A stretch of 64,000 nucleotides of DNA from Streptomyces spinosisporus (GTDB taxonomy: Bacteria > Actinomycetota > Actinomycetes > Streptomycetales > Streptomycetaceae). The notes under the pieces were generated by a model. It had not been told where the DNA came from. It searched no databases and saw only the letters and a program-made list of their open reading frames with translations. Each line of letters opens with the position of its first letter. Positions within the stretch are counted from its first letter, which is position 1. Where the stretch lies: contig NZ_JALDAX010000005.1 of NCBI RefSeq assembly GCF_022698145.1, forward strand, positions 186,001-250,000, read 5' to 3'. Shown here piece by piece: positions 25,891 to 35,819 of the stretch. The translations under genes were made by a program, and so were the position numbers.

Positions 25891-26724
25891 ATGGCGAACG
25901 CAGACATCGGTGTAATCGGCGGCTCGGGCTTCTACTCCTTCCTCGACGACGTGACCGAGGTGCAGGTCGAGACCCCCTACGGACCGCCCAGCGACTCCCT
26001 CTTCCTCGGCGAGGTGGCCGGACGGCGGGTCGCCTTCCTGCCCCGCCACGGCCGCGGCCACCATCTGCCTCCGCACCGCATCAACTACCGCGCCAACCTG
26101 TGGGCGTTGCGGTCGGTCGGCGTGCGCCAGGTGCTCGGCCCGTGCGCGGTGGGCGGTCTGCGCCCCGAGTACGGACCGGGCACGCTCCTCGTGCCGGACC
26201 AGCTGGTCGACCGTACGAAGTCCCGGGCGGGCTCGTACTTCGACGGGTTCCCGCTGCCCGACGGCAAGGTGCCGAACGTGGTGCACGTGTCCCTGGCCGA
26301 CCCGTACTGCCCCGTCGGCCGGGCCGCCGCCCTCAAGGCCGCCCGCGGGCGCGACTGGGAGCCGGTGGACGGGGGCACGCTGGTCGTGGTCGAGGGGCCG
26401 CGCTTCTCGACCCGTGCGGAGTCCCTGTGGCACCAGGCGCAGGGCTGGTCGGTGGTGGGCATGACCGGCCACCCCGAGGCGGCGCTCGCCCGCGAACTGG
26501 AGCTCTGCTACACGTCGATGACCCTGGTCACCGACCTCGACGCGGGCGCCGAGACCGGCGAGGGCGTCTCGCACGACGAGGTGCTGCGCGTGTTCGCGGC
26601 CAACGTGGACCGGCTGCGGGGCGTGCTGTTCGACGCGGTGGCCGCCCTGCCGTCCAACGAGGAACGGGACTGCCTGTGCACGACGGCGCTGGGCGGGATG
26701 GATCCGGGGTTCGAGCTGCCGTGA
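25891..26724 (+). CDS. mtnP: S-methyl-5'-thioadenosine phosphorylase
   Basis: 277-aa nucleoside phosphorylase splitting methylthioadenosine to adenine and methylthioribose-1-phosphate (methionine salvage). Seen: IGVIGGSGFY phosphate loop, PRHGRGHHLPPHRINYRAN, VEGPRFSTRAES, GMTGHPEAALARELELCY. In related enzymes the segment GMTGHPEA is GMT(N/G)xPEA, consistent. ATG 25891 lies 131 bp after the zinc-ribbon gene. Confidence 0.93.
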   Translation: MANADIGVIGGSGFYSFLDDVTEVQVETPYGPPSDSLFLGEVAGRRVAFLPRHGRGHHLPPHRINYRANLWALRSVGVRQVLGPCAVGGLRPEYGPGTLLVPDQLVDRTKSRAGSYFDGFPLPDGKVPNVVHVSLADPYCPVGRAAALKAARGRDWEPVDGGTLVVVEGPRFSTRAESLWHQAQGWSVVGMTGHPEAALARELELCYTSMTLVTDLDAGAETGEGVSHDEVLRVFAANVDRLRGVLFDAVAALPSNEERDCLCTTALGGMDPGFELP

Positions 26725-26916
26725 TGCGGGAGCCCCGGGAGTGAGCGGGGCGGGGAGCGAGCGAGCAGGTCGGGGAGTGAGCGGGGCTCCGGAACTTCCC
26801 GTTCGGGTGAGGGAGTTGTCCACAAGCCGTCGGTGATCCACCGGCCTCGGCAGAGATCGGAGAAACACCTCATCGTGGGTCTGCAAGCCGACTCCCGACG
26901 CAGGTGGTGACCCCGC

Positions 26917-27465
26917 ATGTCCCTTCCTCCCCCGCTCCTCTCCTCCTCCCCCGCAGTGCCGCACCCGCCGGCCGTCGACGCCCCCGCCCCGTGCGAGATC
27001 CCGCACTTCGCTCCCGTGCGGGTGCGCGGCGGGCGGTTCCGGCTGCAGCGGCTCGTACGGCACCGGAGGCGGGCGGTGGCCGCAGCGCTCGCCGTGACCG
27101 CGGCCGCGCTGGTGGCGGCGGGGCCGCGGGACGCCGGCCCGGCGGCGCGCGGCCATCCGGCGGCGGACCCGGTGCGAGGACACCGGGCCGTGCGGATGGT
27201 GGCCGCGCCCGTGCGCATCTCCGACGCGGAGACGGTACGGCTGCTGCGGCCCGGTGACCGGGTGGACGTCGTCGCCGCGCAGGAGACGGCGGCAGGAGGG
27301 GATGCCCGGGTGGTCGCGCGCGGGGCGCGGGTGACGAAGGTGCCGGAGCCCCTGGAGGACGCGTCCGGCAGCGGGGCGCTGGTCGTGCTCTCGGTGCCGC
27401 GCTCCACCGCGGCGCATCTCGCCGCGGCGTCCACTACGGCACGTTTGGCGGTGATCGTGTGTTGA
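26917..27465 (+). CDS. SAF-domain (CpaB/RcpC-like) membrane-anchored protein
   Basis: 182-aa protein. Pro-rich N-terminus, Arg-rich stretch, one membrane helix (about 50-70: VAAALAVTAAALVAAG), then an extracytoplasmic SAF-like domain (about 88-180: VRMVAAPVRISDAETVRLLRPGDRVDVVAAQ). Proteins of this build resemble CpaB/RcpC of Flp pili, but no pilus genes are present here. ATG 26917. It stands 112 bp before mscL in the same direction. The role is unknown. Confidence 0.8.
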   Translation: MSLPPPLLSSSPAVPHPPAVDAPAPCEIPHFAPVRVRGGRFRLQRLVRHRRRAVAAALAVTAAALVAAGPRDAGPAARGHPAADPVRGHRAVRMVAAPVRISDAETVRLLRPGDRVDVVAAQETAAGGDARVVARGARVTKVPEPLEDASGSGALVVLSVPRSTAAHLAAASTTARLAVIVC

Positions 27466-27576
27466 TCCTGTCAAGTCCCTCGTTCCAGGTACCCAATTGG
27501 ACAGCGCGACCGTTCGTTGACGTAAGTTGCGGAACTGTTTGTCCCCCAACCTGCGCAAGCGATGAGAGGCCCCGCG

Positions 27577-28035
27577 GTGAGCGAGAAGAAGGAACCGAGC
27601 ATTCTGCAGGGCTTCAAGGCCTTCCTGATGCGCGGCAACGTCGTCGACCTGGCGGTCGCGGTGGTCATCGGGGCCGCCTTCACCAACATCGTGAACGCGG
27701 TGGTGAAGGGGATCATCAACCCGCTGGTGGGCGCGATCGGCACCAAGAACCTGGACAACTACAGCTCGTGCCTGAGCGGGTCGTGCCAGGGCGACGAGGG
27801 CATCCGGATCCTGTGGGGCTCGGTGCTCGGAGCCACGCTCACGTTCGTGATCACGGCGGCCGTCGTCTACTTCCTGATGGTGCTGCCGATGTCGAAGTAC
27901 CTGGCCCGCCAGGAGGCCCGCAGGAAGGCCAAGGAGAGCACCCAGGAGGTCATCGAGGTGACCGAGCTGGAGGTCCTCAAGGAGATCCGCGACACCCTGG
28001 TCGCCCAGCGCGGCCACGGCCACGACGACCGCTGA
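27577..28035 (+). CDS. mscL: Large-conductance mechanosensitive channel
   Basis: 152-aa MscL, the emergency release valve for osmotic downshock. Amphipathic N-terminus (ILQGFKAFLMRGN), TM1 (VVDLAVAVVIGAAFTNIVNAVVKGIINPLVG), an extracellular loop with two Cys (YSSCLSGSCQGD), TM2, and a charged C-terminal helix (TELEVLKEIRDTLVAQ). GTG start with GAGAGG 7 nt upstream. Streptomyces MscL loops are commonly longer than in E. coli. Confidence 0.95.
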   Translation: MSEKKEPSILQGFKAFLMRGNVVDLAVAVVIGAAFTNIVNAVVKGIINPLVGAIGTKNLDNYSSCLSGSCQGDEGIRILWGSVLGATLTFVITAAVVYFLMVLPMSKYLARQEARRKAKESTQEVIEVTELEVLKEIRDTLVAQRGHGHDDR

Positions 28036-28063
28036 GGTGTGCGGCCCGTGCCGCCTCCGCGGT

Positions 28064-28246
28064 TCAGAGGTGGTGGGGCGGCTTCTCGTCGAGGAAGCGC
28101 TTCAGGTCGGCCGCGGCGTCGCCGGTCGAGGCGGGGCGCTCACCCCAGCCGTGGTCCGTGTCGTCCGAGGACTGCTGGTCCAGCGGGTCGTCGAAGATCA
28201 GCGCGGGCTTCGGGGCGCGCGGCTCGGGGTCGGGGGCGGAGGTCAT
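28064..28246 (-). CDS. Small acidic conserved-looking protein
   Basis: 60-aa hydrophilic acidic protein (ALIFDDPLDQQSSDDTDHGWGERPAS; ends DLKRFLDEKPPHHL). No membrane segment or known motif. ATG 28246 follows CTGGAGG closely. It converges on mscL with 28 bp between stops. The composition (Asp/Pro with a C-terminal helix) looks like a real Streptomyces small protein, but I do not recognise a function. Confidence 0.6.
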   Translation of the reverse strand: MTSAPDPEPRAPKPALIFDDPLDQQSSDDTDHGWGERPASTGDAAADLKRFLDEKPPHHL

Positions 28247-28440
28247 GCCTCCAGGGTACGGCGCGCAGGAGCGACCGCTGCCGGGCACCGCGGGGCGCTC
28301 CCTCCGCCCCCGGCCGGCCCCCGAGCCCTCAGGGCTCCCCAGGCCGTCCGTCCAGTCCGGACCGTCCGTGCAATCCGGGCACCAGACGCTCGTGATCCCT
28401 TCACAGGACTTTCCGCCGGCCATCTGGTGTGCTGGAACGC

Positions 28441-29697
28441 ATGACGAGCAGCCCCACCCCACCGCCGGCGCCCTCCGGCCCGCCGGCCGAACACAGACCG
28501 CTGCGCAGACTCACGGCACGCGGCCGCGACGAGGCACACCGTGTCGCCTCGTCACTCGAGCTCTTCTTCGACCTGTGCTTCGTCGTGGCCATCGCCCAGG
28601 CCGGGGTCCAGCTGGTGCACGCCCTGGCCGAGGGGCACGCCGGCGAAGGGATCCTCAACTACGCGATGATCTTCTTCGCCATCTGGTGGGCGTGGATGAA
28701 CTTCACGTGGTTCGCCTCGGCGTACGACAACGACGACGTGCTCTACCGCGTCGTCACGCTGATCCAGATCGCCGGAGTCCTCGTCCTGGCCGCAGGGGTC
28801 TCGCGGGCGTTCGACGAGCACGAATTCCTGCTCGTCTGGCTGGGCTACGCGATCATGCGCCTCGCCATGACGGCGCAGTGGCTGCGGGTGGCCCGCGCGA
28901 GCGGGGGCGCCGAGCGGACCATGGCGCTGCGGTACGCGGTCGGCGTGCTGCTGTGCCAGATCGGCTGGCTGGGACTGCTGGTCCTGCCGGAGCACGCCCG
29001 GCCGTGGGTCTTCCTGGTGATCGCACCGCTGGAGATGCTGGTGCCGCTGTACGCGGAGAAGGCCCACGCCACGTCCTGGCACCCGCACCACATCGCCGAG
29101 CGGTACGGCCTGTTCACGATCATCGTGCTCGGCGAGACCATCGCGGCGGCCACCGTCGCCGTGAAGTCGAGCCTCGACGAGAACGACGCCCTGGGCGAGC
29201 TGCTCCCGATCGCCGCCGGCGGGCTGCTGATCATCTTCGCCGCCTGGTGGATCTACTTCGTGGTGCCCATCCACGGGCATCTGCGCTCCAACCGGGAGTC
29301 GTTCCTGTGGGGTTACGGCCACTACCTGATCTTCGCGTCGGGGGCCGCGATCGGCGCGGGCCTGGAGGTGGCGGTGGAGCAGGCGGTCGGCGAGGCGCAC
29401 ATCTCGACCCTGTCCGCGTCGGCATCGGTGACCCTGCCGACGGCCCTGTTCCTGCTCACCGTCTGGGCGCTGCACTCCCGCTTCTACAAGGTGGGCATCG
29501 CCCAGCAGCTGGTGCTGCCGACCGCGTCGCTGCTGGTGATCGTCTGCACCTTCCTGGGCTCCTGGGCGGTGCTCGCGACGGGCCTGGTGTGCGCACTGGC
29601 GGTGGCGGCCGGGGTGACCCTGACGGCACGCATGGCCGCGCGGGAGCGCGGGGCGAGCGGTTCGAGCGGCGAGCGCACCACGGCACCCGTGGGGTGA
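28441..29697 (+). CDS. Low-temperature-requirement A (LtrA) family membrane protein
   Basis: 418-aa polytopic protein. The family start is clear (VASSLELFFDLCFVVAIAQAG), with about 12 hydrophobic helices, and the conserved block HHIAERYGLFTIIVLGETI near the middle. The N-terminal 30 residues are Pro-rich. The function of LtrA proteins is not established. ATG 28441 has a weak upstream purine run. Monocistronic as far as the spacing shows. Confidence 0.88.
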   Translation: MTSSPTPPPAPSGPPAEHRPLRRLTARGRDEAHRVASSLELFFDLCFVVAIAQAGVQLVHALAEGHAGEGILNYAMIFFAIWWAWMNFTWFASAYDNDDVLYRVVTLIQIAGVLVLAAGVSRAFDEHEFLLVWLGYAIMRLAMTAQWLRVARASGGAERTMALRYAVGVLLCQIGWLGLLVLPEHARPWVFLVIAPLEMLVPLYAEKAHATSWHPHHIAERYGLFTIIVLGETIAAATVAVKSSLDENDALGELLPIAAGGLLIIFAAWWIYFVVPIHGHLRSNRESFLWGYGHYLIFASGAAIGAGLEVAVEQAVGEAHISTLSASASVTLPTALFLLTVWALHSRFYKVGIAQQLVLPTASLLVIVCTFLGSWAVLATGLVCALAVAAGVTLTARMAARERGASGSSGERTTAPVG

Positions 29698-29859
29698 TAC
29701 CGGCCTGGCTCTGACGTCACGGTGTCGCGGTCACGGCCGGGCGGCGCCCCGGCTCCGGCGTCACGGTCGTACCGGCCCCGGCGAGACGGTGACGCGACAT
29801 CGGCTCCACGACGGCTTGATGACGCCCTGCGGGTCAGGGGGCCGGGCGAGACTGGGTGC

Positions 29860-30888
29860 ATGACAGTTGACGCTCTGACGGATGTCGCCGGGCTGCGGGT
29901 GGGGCACGCGACGCGTACCGGCGACGGTTGGCTCACCGGCACCACGGTCGTACTGGCCCCGGAGGGCGGGGCGGTCGCCGCCGTGGATGTGCGGGGCGGT
30001 GGACCCGGCACCAAGGAGACCGACGCCCTCGACCCGCGCAACCTTGTCAGCAAGGTCGAGGCGATCGTGCTGACCGGCGGCAGCGCCTACGGGCTCGACG
30101 CGGCGTCCGGGGTGATGGCCTGGCTGGAGGAGCAGCGGCGGGGCGTGCGCGTCGGGGCGGACCCGGCGCACGTCGTGCCGGTGGTGCCGGCGGCGTGCGT
30201 CTTCGACCTGGGACGCGGCGGCGCCTTCTCCGCCCGGCCCGACGCGGCCACCGGGCGGGCCGCGGTCGAGGCGGCGGCGGCGAGCGCGGCCGGGGCGCCG
30301 GTGCAGGAGGGCTGCGTGGGCGCCGGCACGGGCGCGGCGGTGGGGCCGCTCAAGGGCGGTGTCGGGAGTGCGAGCGTCGTGCTCGGCTCGGGGATCACGG
30401 TGGCCGCGCTGGTGGTGGCCAACGCGGCCGGTTCGGCGATGGATCCGGAAACGGGGGTGTTGTACGGGGAGTTGTTCCAGGGCCGGGTGGACCACCCGGA
30501 GGCGAAGGTCCACGAGGCCGCGCGCGAGCGCCTCGCCGAGAGCGCGGTGCGGAACGGCCGCCCTCCGATGAACACCACGCTCGCCGTCGTCGCCACCGAC
30601 GCGGATCTGTCCAAGGCGCAGGCGCAGAAGCTGGCCGGCACGGCCCATGACGGCATCGCGCGCGCCGTGCGTCCGGTGCATCTGCTCAACGACGGGGACA
30701 CGGTGTTCACGCTGGCGACCGGCGCGCGGCCGCTCGACGCCGTGAATCCCCTGGCCCTGAACGAGGTTCTCGCGGCGGGCGCGGATGTGGTGACCCGGGC
30801 GATCGTCCGCGCCGTGCGGGCCGCCGGTTCGGTGGACGGGGCGGGCGGAGTGTGGCCGTCGTACGAGGAGTTGTACGGCAGCGGTTGA
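29860..30888 (+). CDS. P1-family (DmpA-like) peptidase
   Basis: 342-aa member of the S58 aminopeptidase family, self-cleaving like the DOM-fold hydrolases. Seen: LTDVAGLRVGHATR start, LTGGSAYGLDAASGVM, GCVGAGTGAA, and the conserved cleavage/nucleophile region MNTTLAVVATDADL (about residue 245) with Thr/Ser as the beta-chain nucleophile. It may hydrolyse D-amino-acid or beta-peptides; the substrate is unknown. ATG 29860; the upstream frame is low-complexity and excluded. Confidence 0.9.
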   Translation: MTVDALTDVAGLRVGHATRTGDGWLTGTTVVLAPEGGAVAAVDVRGGGPGTKETDALDPRNLVSKVEAIVLTGGSAYGLDAASGVMAWLEEQRRGVRVGADPAHVVPVVPAACVFDLGRGGAFSARPDAATGRAAVEAAAASAAGAPVQEGCVGAGTGAAVGPLKGGVGSASVVLGSGITVAALVVANAAGSAMDPETGVLYGELFQGRVDHPEAKVHEAARERLAESAVRNGRPPMNTTLAVVATDADLSKAQAQKLAGTAHDGIARAVRPVHLLNDGDTVFTLATGARPLDAVNPLALNEVLAAGADVVTRAIVRAVRAAGSVDGAGGVWPSYEELYGSG

Positions 30889-31039
30889 GCCGGGGGCGGT
30901 GTGCGCCGGCCTGCGATTGTCCTGGTTCTGTCACGTGATGGCGTTCATGACCCACGAAGGGAACCTCCGGGCCGTCCCGTTCCCTCTTTCTCCACGCACT
31001 GGAACGGAACACGCACACCACACGAACCTGGAGCAGAAC

Positions 31040-32257
31040 GTGAAAACGCCGGACATAGCAGCGCGGCGCGCACTGGGGGCCTGTGCCGCCCTGATGGTCG
31101 GCGCCCTCACCCTCACCGCCTGCGGCGGCAACGCCAACGCCGAGTCGGGCGACGGCAAGGGCAAGGACTCGGCGAAGACGTCGACGGCGAAGATCGTCAT
31201 CTCGGCCAAGGACGGCGCGACCGACGCCTCGATCAACACCACCGGTGTGAAGGTCAGCGACGGCAGGCTGACCGAGGTGAAGATGACGCTGGCGGGGTCC
31301 GGGCAGGCCGTGCCGGGCACGCTCTCGGCGAACGGCGCCGTCTGGAAGCCGAAGGAGCAGCTGGAGCGCGGGACGAAGTACCGGATCTCGGCGACCGCCA
31401 AGGACGCCGACGGCCGGACCGCAGCCGCCAACTCCATCTTCACGACCGTCAGTTCGGCGAACAGCTTCATCGGGACGTACACGCCGGACAACGGCACCAC
31501 GGTCGGGGTCGGCATGCCGGTGTCGTTCACCTTCGACAAGGCGATCACCGACCGGAAGGCCGTGCAGTCGCACATCGCGGTCTCCTCCAGCAGCGGCCAG
31601 AAGGTGGTGGGGCACTGGTTCGGGACGCAGCGGCTCGACTTCCGGCCCGAGGAGTACTGGAAGGCCGGCTCCAAGGTCACGATGAGGATCGACCTGGACG
31701 GCGTCGAGGGCGCGAACGGCGTCTTCGGTGTGCAGAAGAAGACGGTCACCTTCACCGTCGGGCGTTCGCAGGTCTCCACGGTCGACGTGAACACCCAGAC
31801 GATGACGGTCGTGCGGGACGGCAAGGTGCTCAGGAAGGTGCCGATCTCCTCGGGCAGCCCGGAGCACACCACGTACAACGGGCAGATGGTGATCTCCGAG
31901 AAGTTCCGGCAGACCCGGATGAACAGCCGGACCGTGGGTCTCGGCGGCGAGTACGACATCGCGGACGTGCCGGACGCGATGCGGCTGACGACGTCGGGGA
32001 CGTTCATCCACGGAAACTACTGGTACAACAAGGGCAATCCGCCCTTCGGCCGCGAGGGCACCAGCCACGGCTGCGTCGGGCTCGCGGACGTGCAGGGCGC
32101 GCAGAGCGCCACGCCCGCCAAGTGGTTCTACGACAACTCGCTGATCGGGGACGTGGTGATCGTCAAGAACTCCCCCGACAAGACCGTCTCGCCCGACAAC
32201 GGACTCAACGGCTGGAACCTGCCGTGGAGCGAGTGGATCGCGGGCAGCAGCGCCTGA
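31040..32257 (+). CDS. L,D-transpeptidase lipoprotein
   Basis: 405-aa secreted lipoprotein. Signal peptide with lipobox LTAC (Cys at about residue 28), two Ig-like domains (about 50-250), then the YkuD domain with HGNYWY and the catalytic SHGCVGL. It makes 3-3 crosslinks in peptidoglycan; Ig-like domains before YkuD are typical of the actinobacterial Ldt group. GTG 31040 with GGAG 8 nt upstream. Same direction as the P1 peptidase but 151 bp away. Confidence 0.94.
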   Translation: MKTPDIAARRALGACAALMVGALTLTACGGNANAESGDGKGKDSAKTSTAKIVISAKDGATDASINTTGVKVSDGRLTEVKMTLAGSGQAVPGTLSANGAVWKPKEQLERGTKYRISATAKDADGRTAAANSIFTTVSSANSFIGTYTPDNGTTVGVGMPVSFTFDKAITDRKAVQSHIAVSSSSGQKVVGHWFGTQRLDFRPEEYWKAGSKVTMRIDLDGVEGANGVFGVQKKTVTFTVGRSQVSTVDVNTQTMTVVRDGKVLRKVPISSGSPEHTTYNGQMVISEKFRQTRMNSRTVGLGGEYDIADVPDAMRLTTSGTFIHGNYWYNKGNPPFGREGTSHGCVGLADVQGAQSATPAKWFYDNSLIGDVVIVKNSPDKTVSPDNGLNGWNLPWSEWIAGSSA

Positions 32258-32415
32258 GCTGCGGTTTCTTCTGAACTCACCGGGCCGTGCGGGAACTTCT
32301 CGCGCGGCCCGCGCGTTTTGCGTACGTAGGTTTTTTCGGTTCCCGGACATGATGTCCGACCGAGGGGCTACGGTATGCACCCACAAGGTGACATGCAGCA
32401 ACGCCGGGAGAAGCC

Positions 32416-33162
32416 TTGAGCGTTCCGTACGAGACGGCAGCGTACGAGCCACCCGAGTCGCCCGAGTCTCCGGAGGAGCATCTCGCGCGACTCCTCGGCC
32501 GTGCCCTGAACAGCTTCGAACTGCCGGACGAGACCATACGACGGCTCGACCGCGCGCTGGCGTACGACGGTTCGCTGTACTCCGCGCACCACAGCGCGGG
32601 TCTGCACCGCGAGACCTACCGGCACACCTGGCTGCTCGCCGACGGCTCGGCGCTCACGCTGTGGGAGCTGGTGCACAACACCACGCCGGGCGACGCCGCG
32701 CAGCACGAGGTGTATGCCGGCGAGGAGGAGCTGCGCACCGCGACCGTGCGGCTGCCCCTGCCGCAGGAGACTCCGGACTTCGAACTGCCGGTGACGGTGC
32801 AGCTGTCGCCGATCCCGGCCCCCCGGCACGCGTATGCGCCGGACGACTCGGCGGATCACGCCCGCCGGCTGCTGCGCCGCGCGGAGAACACGGACCGGCC
32901 GGACGCGCGGACGGCCGAGCTGCTCGCCACGGCGTTCGCGCACCAGATCACCCAGGCGTTCGGCCGCCCGTGCCGCGCCGGACGCACGGGACTGTGCTTC
33001 TCGCTCTACGAGCACGCCTTCCTGCTGCAGGACGGCGAGGAGGTCTCCCTGTGGGAGGTCGAGCACACGGTGACGCCCGACGGACGGCACATGTGCGAGG
33101 TCTACGTCAGCGAGGACGCGGCCCGGGACGCGATGGAGCGACGGGCGGAGCAGGTCTCCTGA
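32416..33162 (+). CDS. DUF6227-type conserved Streptomyces protein
   Basis: 248-aa cytoplasmic protein without membrane segment. Two similar halves: TYRHTWLLADGSALTLWELVHNTTP (about 70) and YEHAFLLQDGEEVSLWEVEHTVTPDG (about 200), i.e. an internal duplication of a strand-rich unit. I recall this family as DUF6227, limited to Streptomyces-like bacteria, with no known function. TTG 32416 follows GGGAGAAG. Confidence 0.8.
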   Translation: MSVPYETAAYEPPESPESPEEHLARLLGRALNSFELPDETIRRLDRALAYDGSLYSAHHSAGLHRETYRHTWLLADGSALTLWELVHNTTPGDAAQHEVYAGEEELRTATVRLPLPQETPDFELPVTVQLSPIPAPRHAYAPDDSADHARRLLRRAENTDRPDARTAELLATAFAHQITQAFGRPCRAGRTGLCFSLYEHAFLLQDGEEVSLWEVEHTVTPDGRHMCEVYVSEDAARDAMERRAEQVS

Positions 33163-33204
33163 GAGCGGGCAACCCTCTCGCCGCGCACGCCGGTACTGCT
33201 CTGG

Positions 33205-33459
33205 TCAGCGGCGTTTGAGCTGTCGTACGAGACGGGCGAACGCGGCCTGCTCCGCCGGGGTCAGCTCGACGTACTCGACGTACGGAGCCGAGCGGCGCTG
33301 ATGCGCGAGGGCGCGCGGGCTGCCGCCGAGGGCCCGGGGCACCGGACCGAAGTGGCCGCGGCGCGCGAGGCTGATCAGACCGAAGATCCAGACGGCGACG
33401 GCGAGGGCGAGGATCACCACGCCCAGCGACTGGAAGACGGAGACGTGCTCATCAGGCAT
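33205..33459 (-). CDS. Small single-pass membrane protein
   Basis: 84-aa protein. One membrane helix near the N-terminus (LGVVILALAVAVWIFGLISLA), then a basic cytoplasmic tail with YVELTPAEQAAFARLVRQLKRR. Converges on the DUF6227 gene. Function unknown; looks like a conserved Streptomyces small protein. Confidence 0.65.
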   Translation of the reverse strand: MPDEHVSVFQSLGVVILALAVAVWIFGLISLARRGHFGPVPRALGGSPRALAHQRRSAPYVEYVELTPAEQAAFARLVRQLKRR

Positions 33460-33475
33460 GCGGTCCAGTAGACAC

Positions 33476-33505
33476 CACGGTCCGGGACTTTGGCCCCGGA
33501 CCGTG
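33476..33505. terminator. Hairpin downstream of fruA
   Basis: CACGGTCCGGG and CCCGGACCGTG (11-bp stem, 8-nt loop), about 95 bp beyond the fruA stop on the minus strand and before the next minus-strand gene. Probable end of the fru transcript. Confidence 0.65.
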
Positions 33506-33598
33506 ATGAATCTCGCAGGTGGTACAGGTGCCGCAGTTGCCCTTTTGCCGCCGTGATCAACTCACAGCGCCACAAAGGGACATGCGGGATCGCGCCGG

Positions 33599-35728
33599 TT
33601 ACGCGGCCACGGGCTGCTTCGCCTCGGCCGTCGTGGCGGCCTTACCGTCCGCCGGGCCGGTGGTCGTGGCCCCCGGTGCCGGCTTGCGCAGGCCCTTGAG
33701 GACCACCACCAACGCCGTGGTGGCACAGGTGCCGACCGCGATGGCGATCAGATAGAGGAAGGGATTGCCGATCAGCGGGACCACGAAGATGCCGCCGTGC
33801 GGGGCGCGCAGGGTGGCGCCGAAGGCCATCGACAGGGCGCCGGTGATCGCGCCGCCCACCATCGAGGAGGGGATGACGCGCAGCGGGTCGGCCGCGGCGA
33901 AGGGGATCGCGCCCTCGGAGATGAAGGAGGCGCCCAGCACCCAGGCGGCCTTGCCGTTCTCGCGTTCGGTCGGTGTGAAGAGCCTGCCGCGGACCGTGGT
34001 GGCCAGCGCCATCGCGAGCGGCGGGACCATACCGGCGGCCATCACCGCGGCCATGATCTTCATCGCGGAGTCGCTCGGGTCGGAGACCGCGATACCGGCG
34101 GTGGCGAAGGTGTAGGCGACCTTGTTGACGGGACCGCCCAGGTCGAAGCACATCATCAGGCCGAGCAGGGCGCCGAGCAGCACGGCGTTGGCGCCGGAGA
34201 GGCCGTTCAGCCAGTCCGTCATGTTCTTCTGGGCGGAGGCGATGGGCTTGCCGATCACGACGAACATCAGGAATCCGACGATCGCCGAGGAGATCAGCGG
34301 GATCACCACCACCGGCATGATGCCGCGCACCGCCGCCGGGATCCGCACCTTCTGGATGGCCATCACCACGCCACCGGCGATCAGTCCGGCGGCGAGTCCG
34401 CCGAGGAAACCGGCGTTGATGGTGAGGGCGATCGAGCCGCCGACGAAGCCGGGGACCAGGCCGGGGCGGTCGGCCATGCCGTAGGCGATGTAGCCGGCCA
34501 GCACCGGGACCAGGAAGGCGAAGGCGACGCCGCCGATCTGGAAGAGCAGCGCGGCCCAGCTGTCGCCCTGCGTCCAGATGAAGTGGTCCATGACCGACGG
34601 GGCCTTGTTGATCTTGTAGCCGCCGATCGCGAAGCCGAGGGCGATCAGCAGACCGCCGGCCGCGACGAACGGGACCATGTAACTCACGCCGGACATCAGC
34701 CACTTGCGCAGCTTGGTGCCGTAGCCCTCGCTCGCCTCACCACCCCGCTCGACCGGCGTGGACGGCGCGGAGCCGGAGGTGACCTCGCCGCGTGCCGCCT
34801 TCTCGCGGACCTCCGAGATCAGCTCGGCGGGGCGGTTGATGCCGGCCTTCACGCCGACGTCGACGGTCGGCTTGCCGGCGAAGCGGTCCTTCTCGCGTAC
34901 GGGGACGTCGTGGGCGAAGATCACGCCGTCCGCCGCCGCGATGACGGCCGGGTCGAGCCGGGTGAAGCCCGCCGAGCCCTGGGTCTCGACGGTGACCTCG
35001 ACACCCGCCTCGCGGCCGGCGTTCTCCAGCGACTCGGCCGCCATGTACGTGTGGGCGATACCGGTCGGGCAGGAGGTGACGGCGACGACGCGGAAGGGGC
35101 GCGCGTCCGGGGCGCCCGGCGCCGGAGCGGACGCGTCCTCGGCACTCGCGTCCCCAGCGCCCGCGCCCCCGGCTTTCACGTCCCCGGCTTTCGTGTCCGG
35201 CGCCGGGGCCGTGCTGCCCGCCGCGGCTTCGGAGGAGGCCGCCTCCGAAGCCGCGGCGGAGTTCTCGGAACCGGCCGCGGCGGGCGTCCGGTCCCCGCGG
35301 ATCAGCGCGGCCGCGGCGGCCGGGTCGCCCGCCGCGCGCAGAGCGTCGGTGAACTCGGTGTTCATCAACTGCCGGGCCAGCGACGACAGAATCGTCAGGT
35401 GGGCGTCGTCGGCGCCCGCGGGCGCAGCGATCAGGAAGATCAGGTCGGCGGGGCCGTCCGCGGCACCGAAGTCGACACCGGCGGCGCTGCGCCCGAAGGC
35501 GAGCGTCGGCTCGGTGACGTGCTCGCTGCGGCAGTGCGGGATGCCGATGCCGCCGTCCAGGCCGGTCGGCATCTGGGCCTCGCGCGCGGCCACGTCGGCG
35601 AGGAAGCCCTCCAGGTCGGTCACCCGGCCGGCGGAGACCATCCGTTCGGCGAGGGCGCGCGCCGCCGCTTCCTTGGTGTCGGCGGACAGGTCGAGGTCGA
35701 CCAGGTCCGCGGTGATCATCTCGCTCAT
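33599..35728 (-). CDS. fruA: Fructose-specific PTS enzyme IIABC
   Basis: 709-aa fusion of the phosphotransferase system that takes up fructose as fructose-1-phosphate. Order: EIIA (about 1-145; phospho-His in GIPHCRSEH), Ala-rich linker (about 155-215), EIIB (phospho-Cys in VTSCPTGIAHTYMAAESL), Ser/Pro linker, EIIC with about ten helices. The open frame runs on to 36211 through the minisatellite, but AAGGAG lies 7 nt before ATG 35728, where EIIA homology begins. Last gene of fruR-fruK-fruA. Confidence 0.95.
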   Translation of the reverse strand: MSEMITADLVDLDLSADTKEAAARALAERMVSAGRVTDLEGFLADVAAREAQMPTGLDGGIGIPHCRSEHVTEPTLAFGRSAAGVDFGAADGPADLIFLIAAPAGADDAHLTILSSLARQLMNTEFTDALRAAGDPAAAAALIRGDRTPAAAGSENSAAASEAASSEAAAGSTAPAPDTKAGDVKAGGAGAGDASAEDASAPAPGAPDARPFRVVAVTSCPTGIAHTYMAAESLENAGREAGVEVTVETQGSAGFTRLDPAVIAAADGVIFAHDVPVREKDRFAGKPTVDVGVKAGINRPAELISEVREKAARGEVTSGSAPSTPVERGGEASEGYGTKLRKWLMSGVSYMVPFVAAGGLLIALGFAIGGYKINKAPSVMDHFIWTQGDSWAALLFQIGGVAFAFLVPVLAGYIAYGMADRPGLVPGFVGGSIALTINAGFLGGLAAGLIAGGVVMAIQKVRIPAAVRGIMPVVVIPLISSAIVGFLMFVVIGKPIASAQKNMTDWLNGLSGANAVLLGALLGLMMCFDLGGPVNKVAYTFATAGIAVSDPSDSAMKIMAAVMAAGMVPPLAMALATTVRGRLFTPTERENGKAAWVLGASFISEGAIPFAAADPLRVIPSSMVGGAITGALSMAFGATLRAPHGGIFVVPLIGNPFLYLIAIAVGTCATTALVVVLKGLRKPAPGATTTGPADGKAATTAEAKQPVAA

Positions 35729-35819
35729 CGCGGGCTCCTTAGCACGCGTATCGCCCGGTGGGTGGGGTGGGCGGGGACGGGGACGGGGGTGCTGCGGGGA
35801 ATTCGGGGAGTCGTCGCAT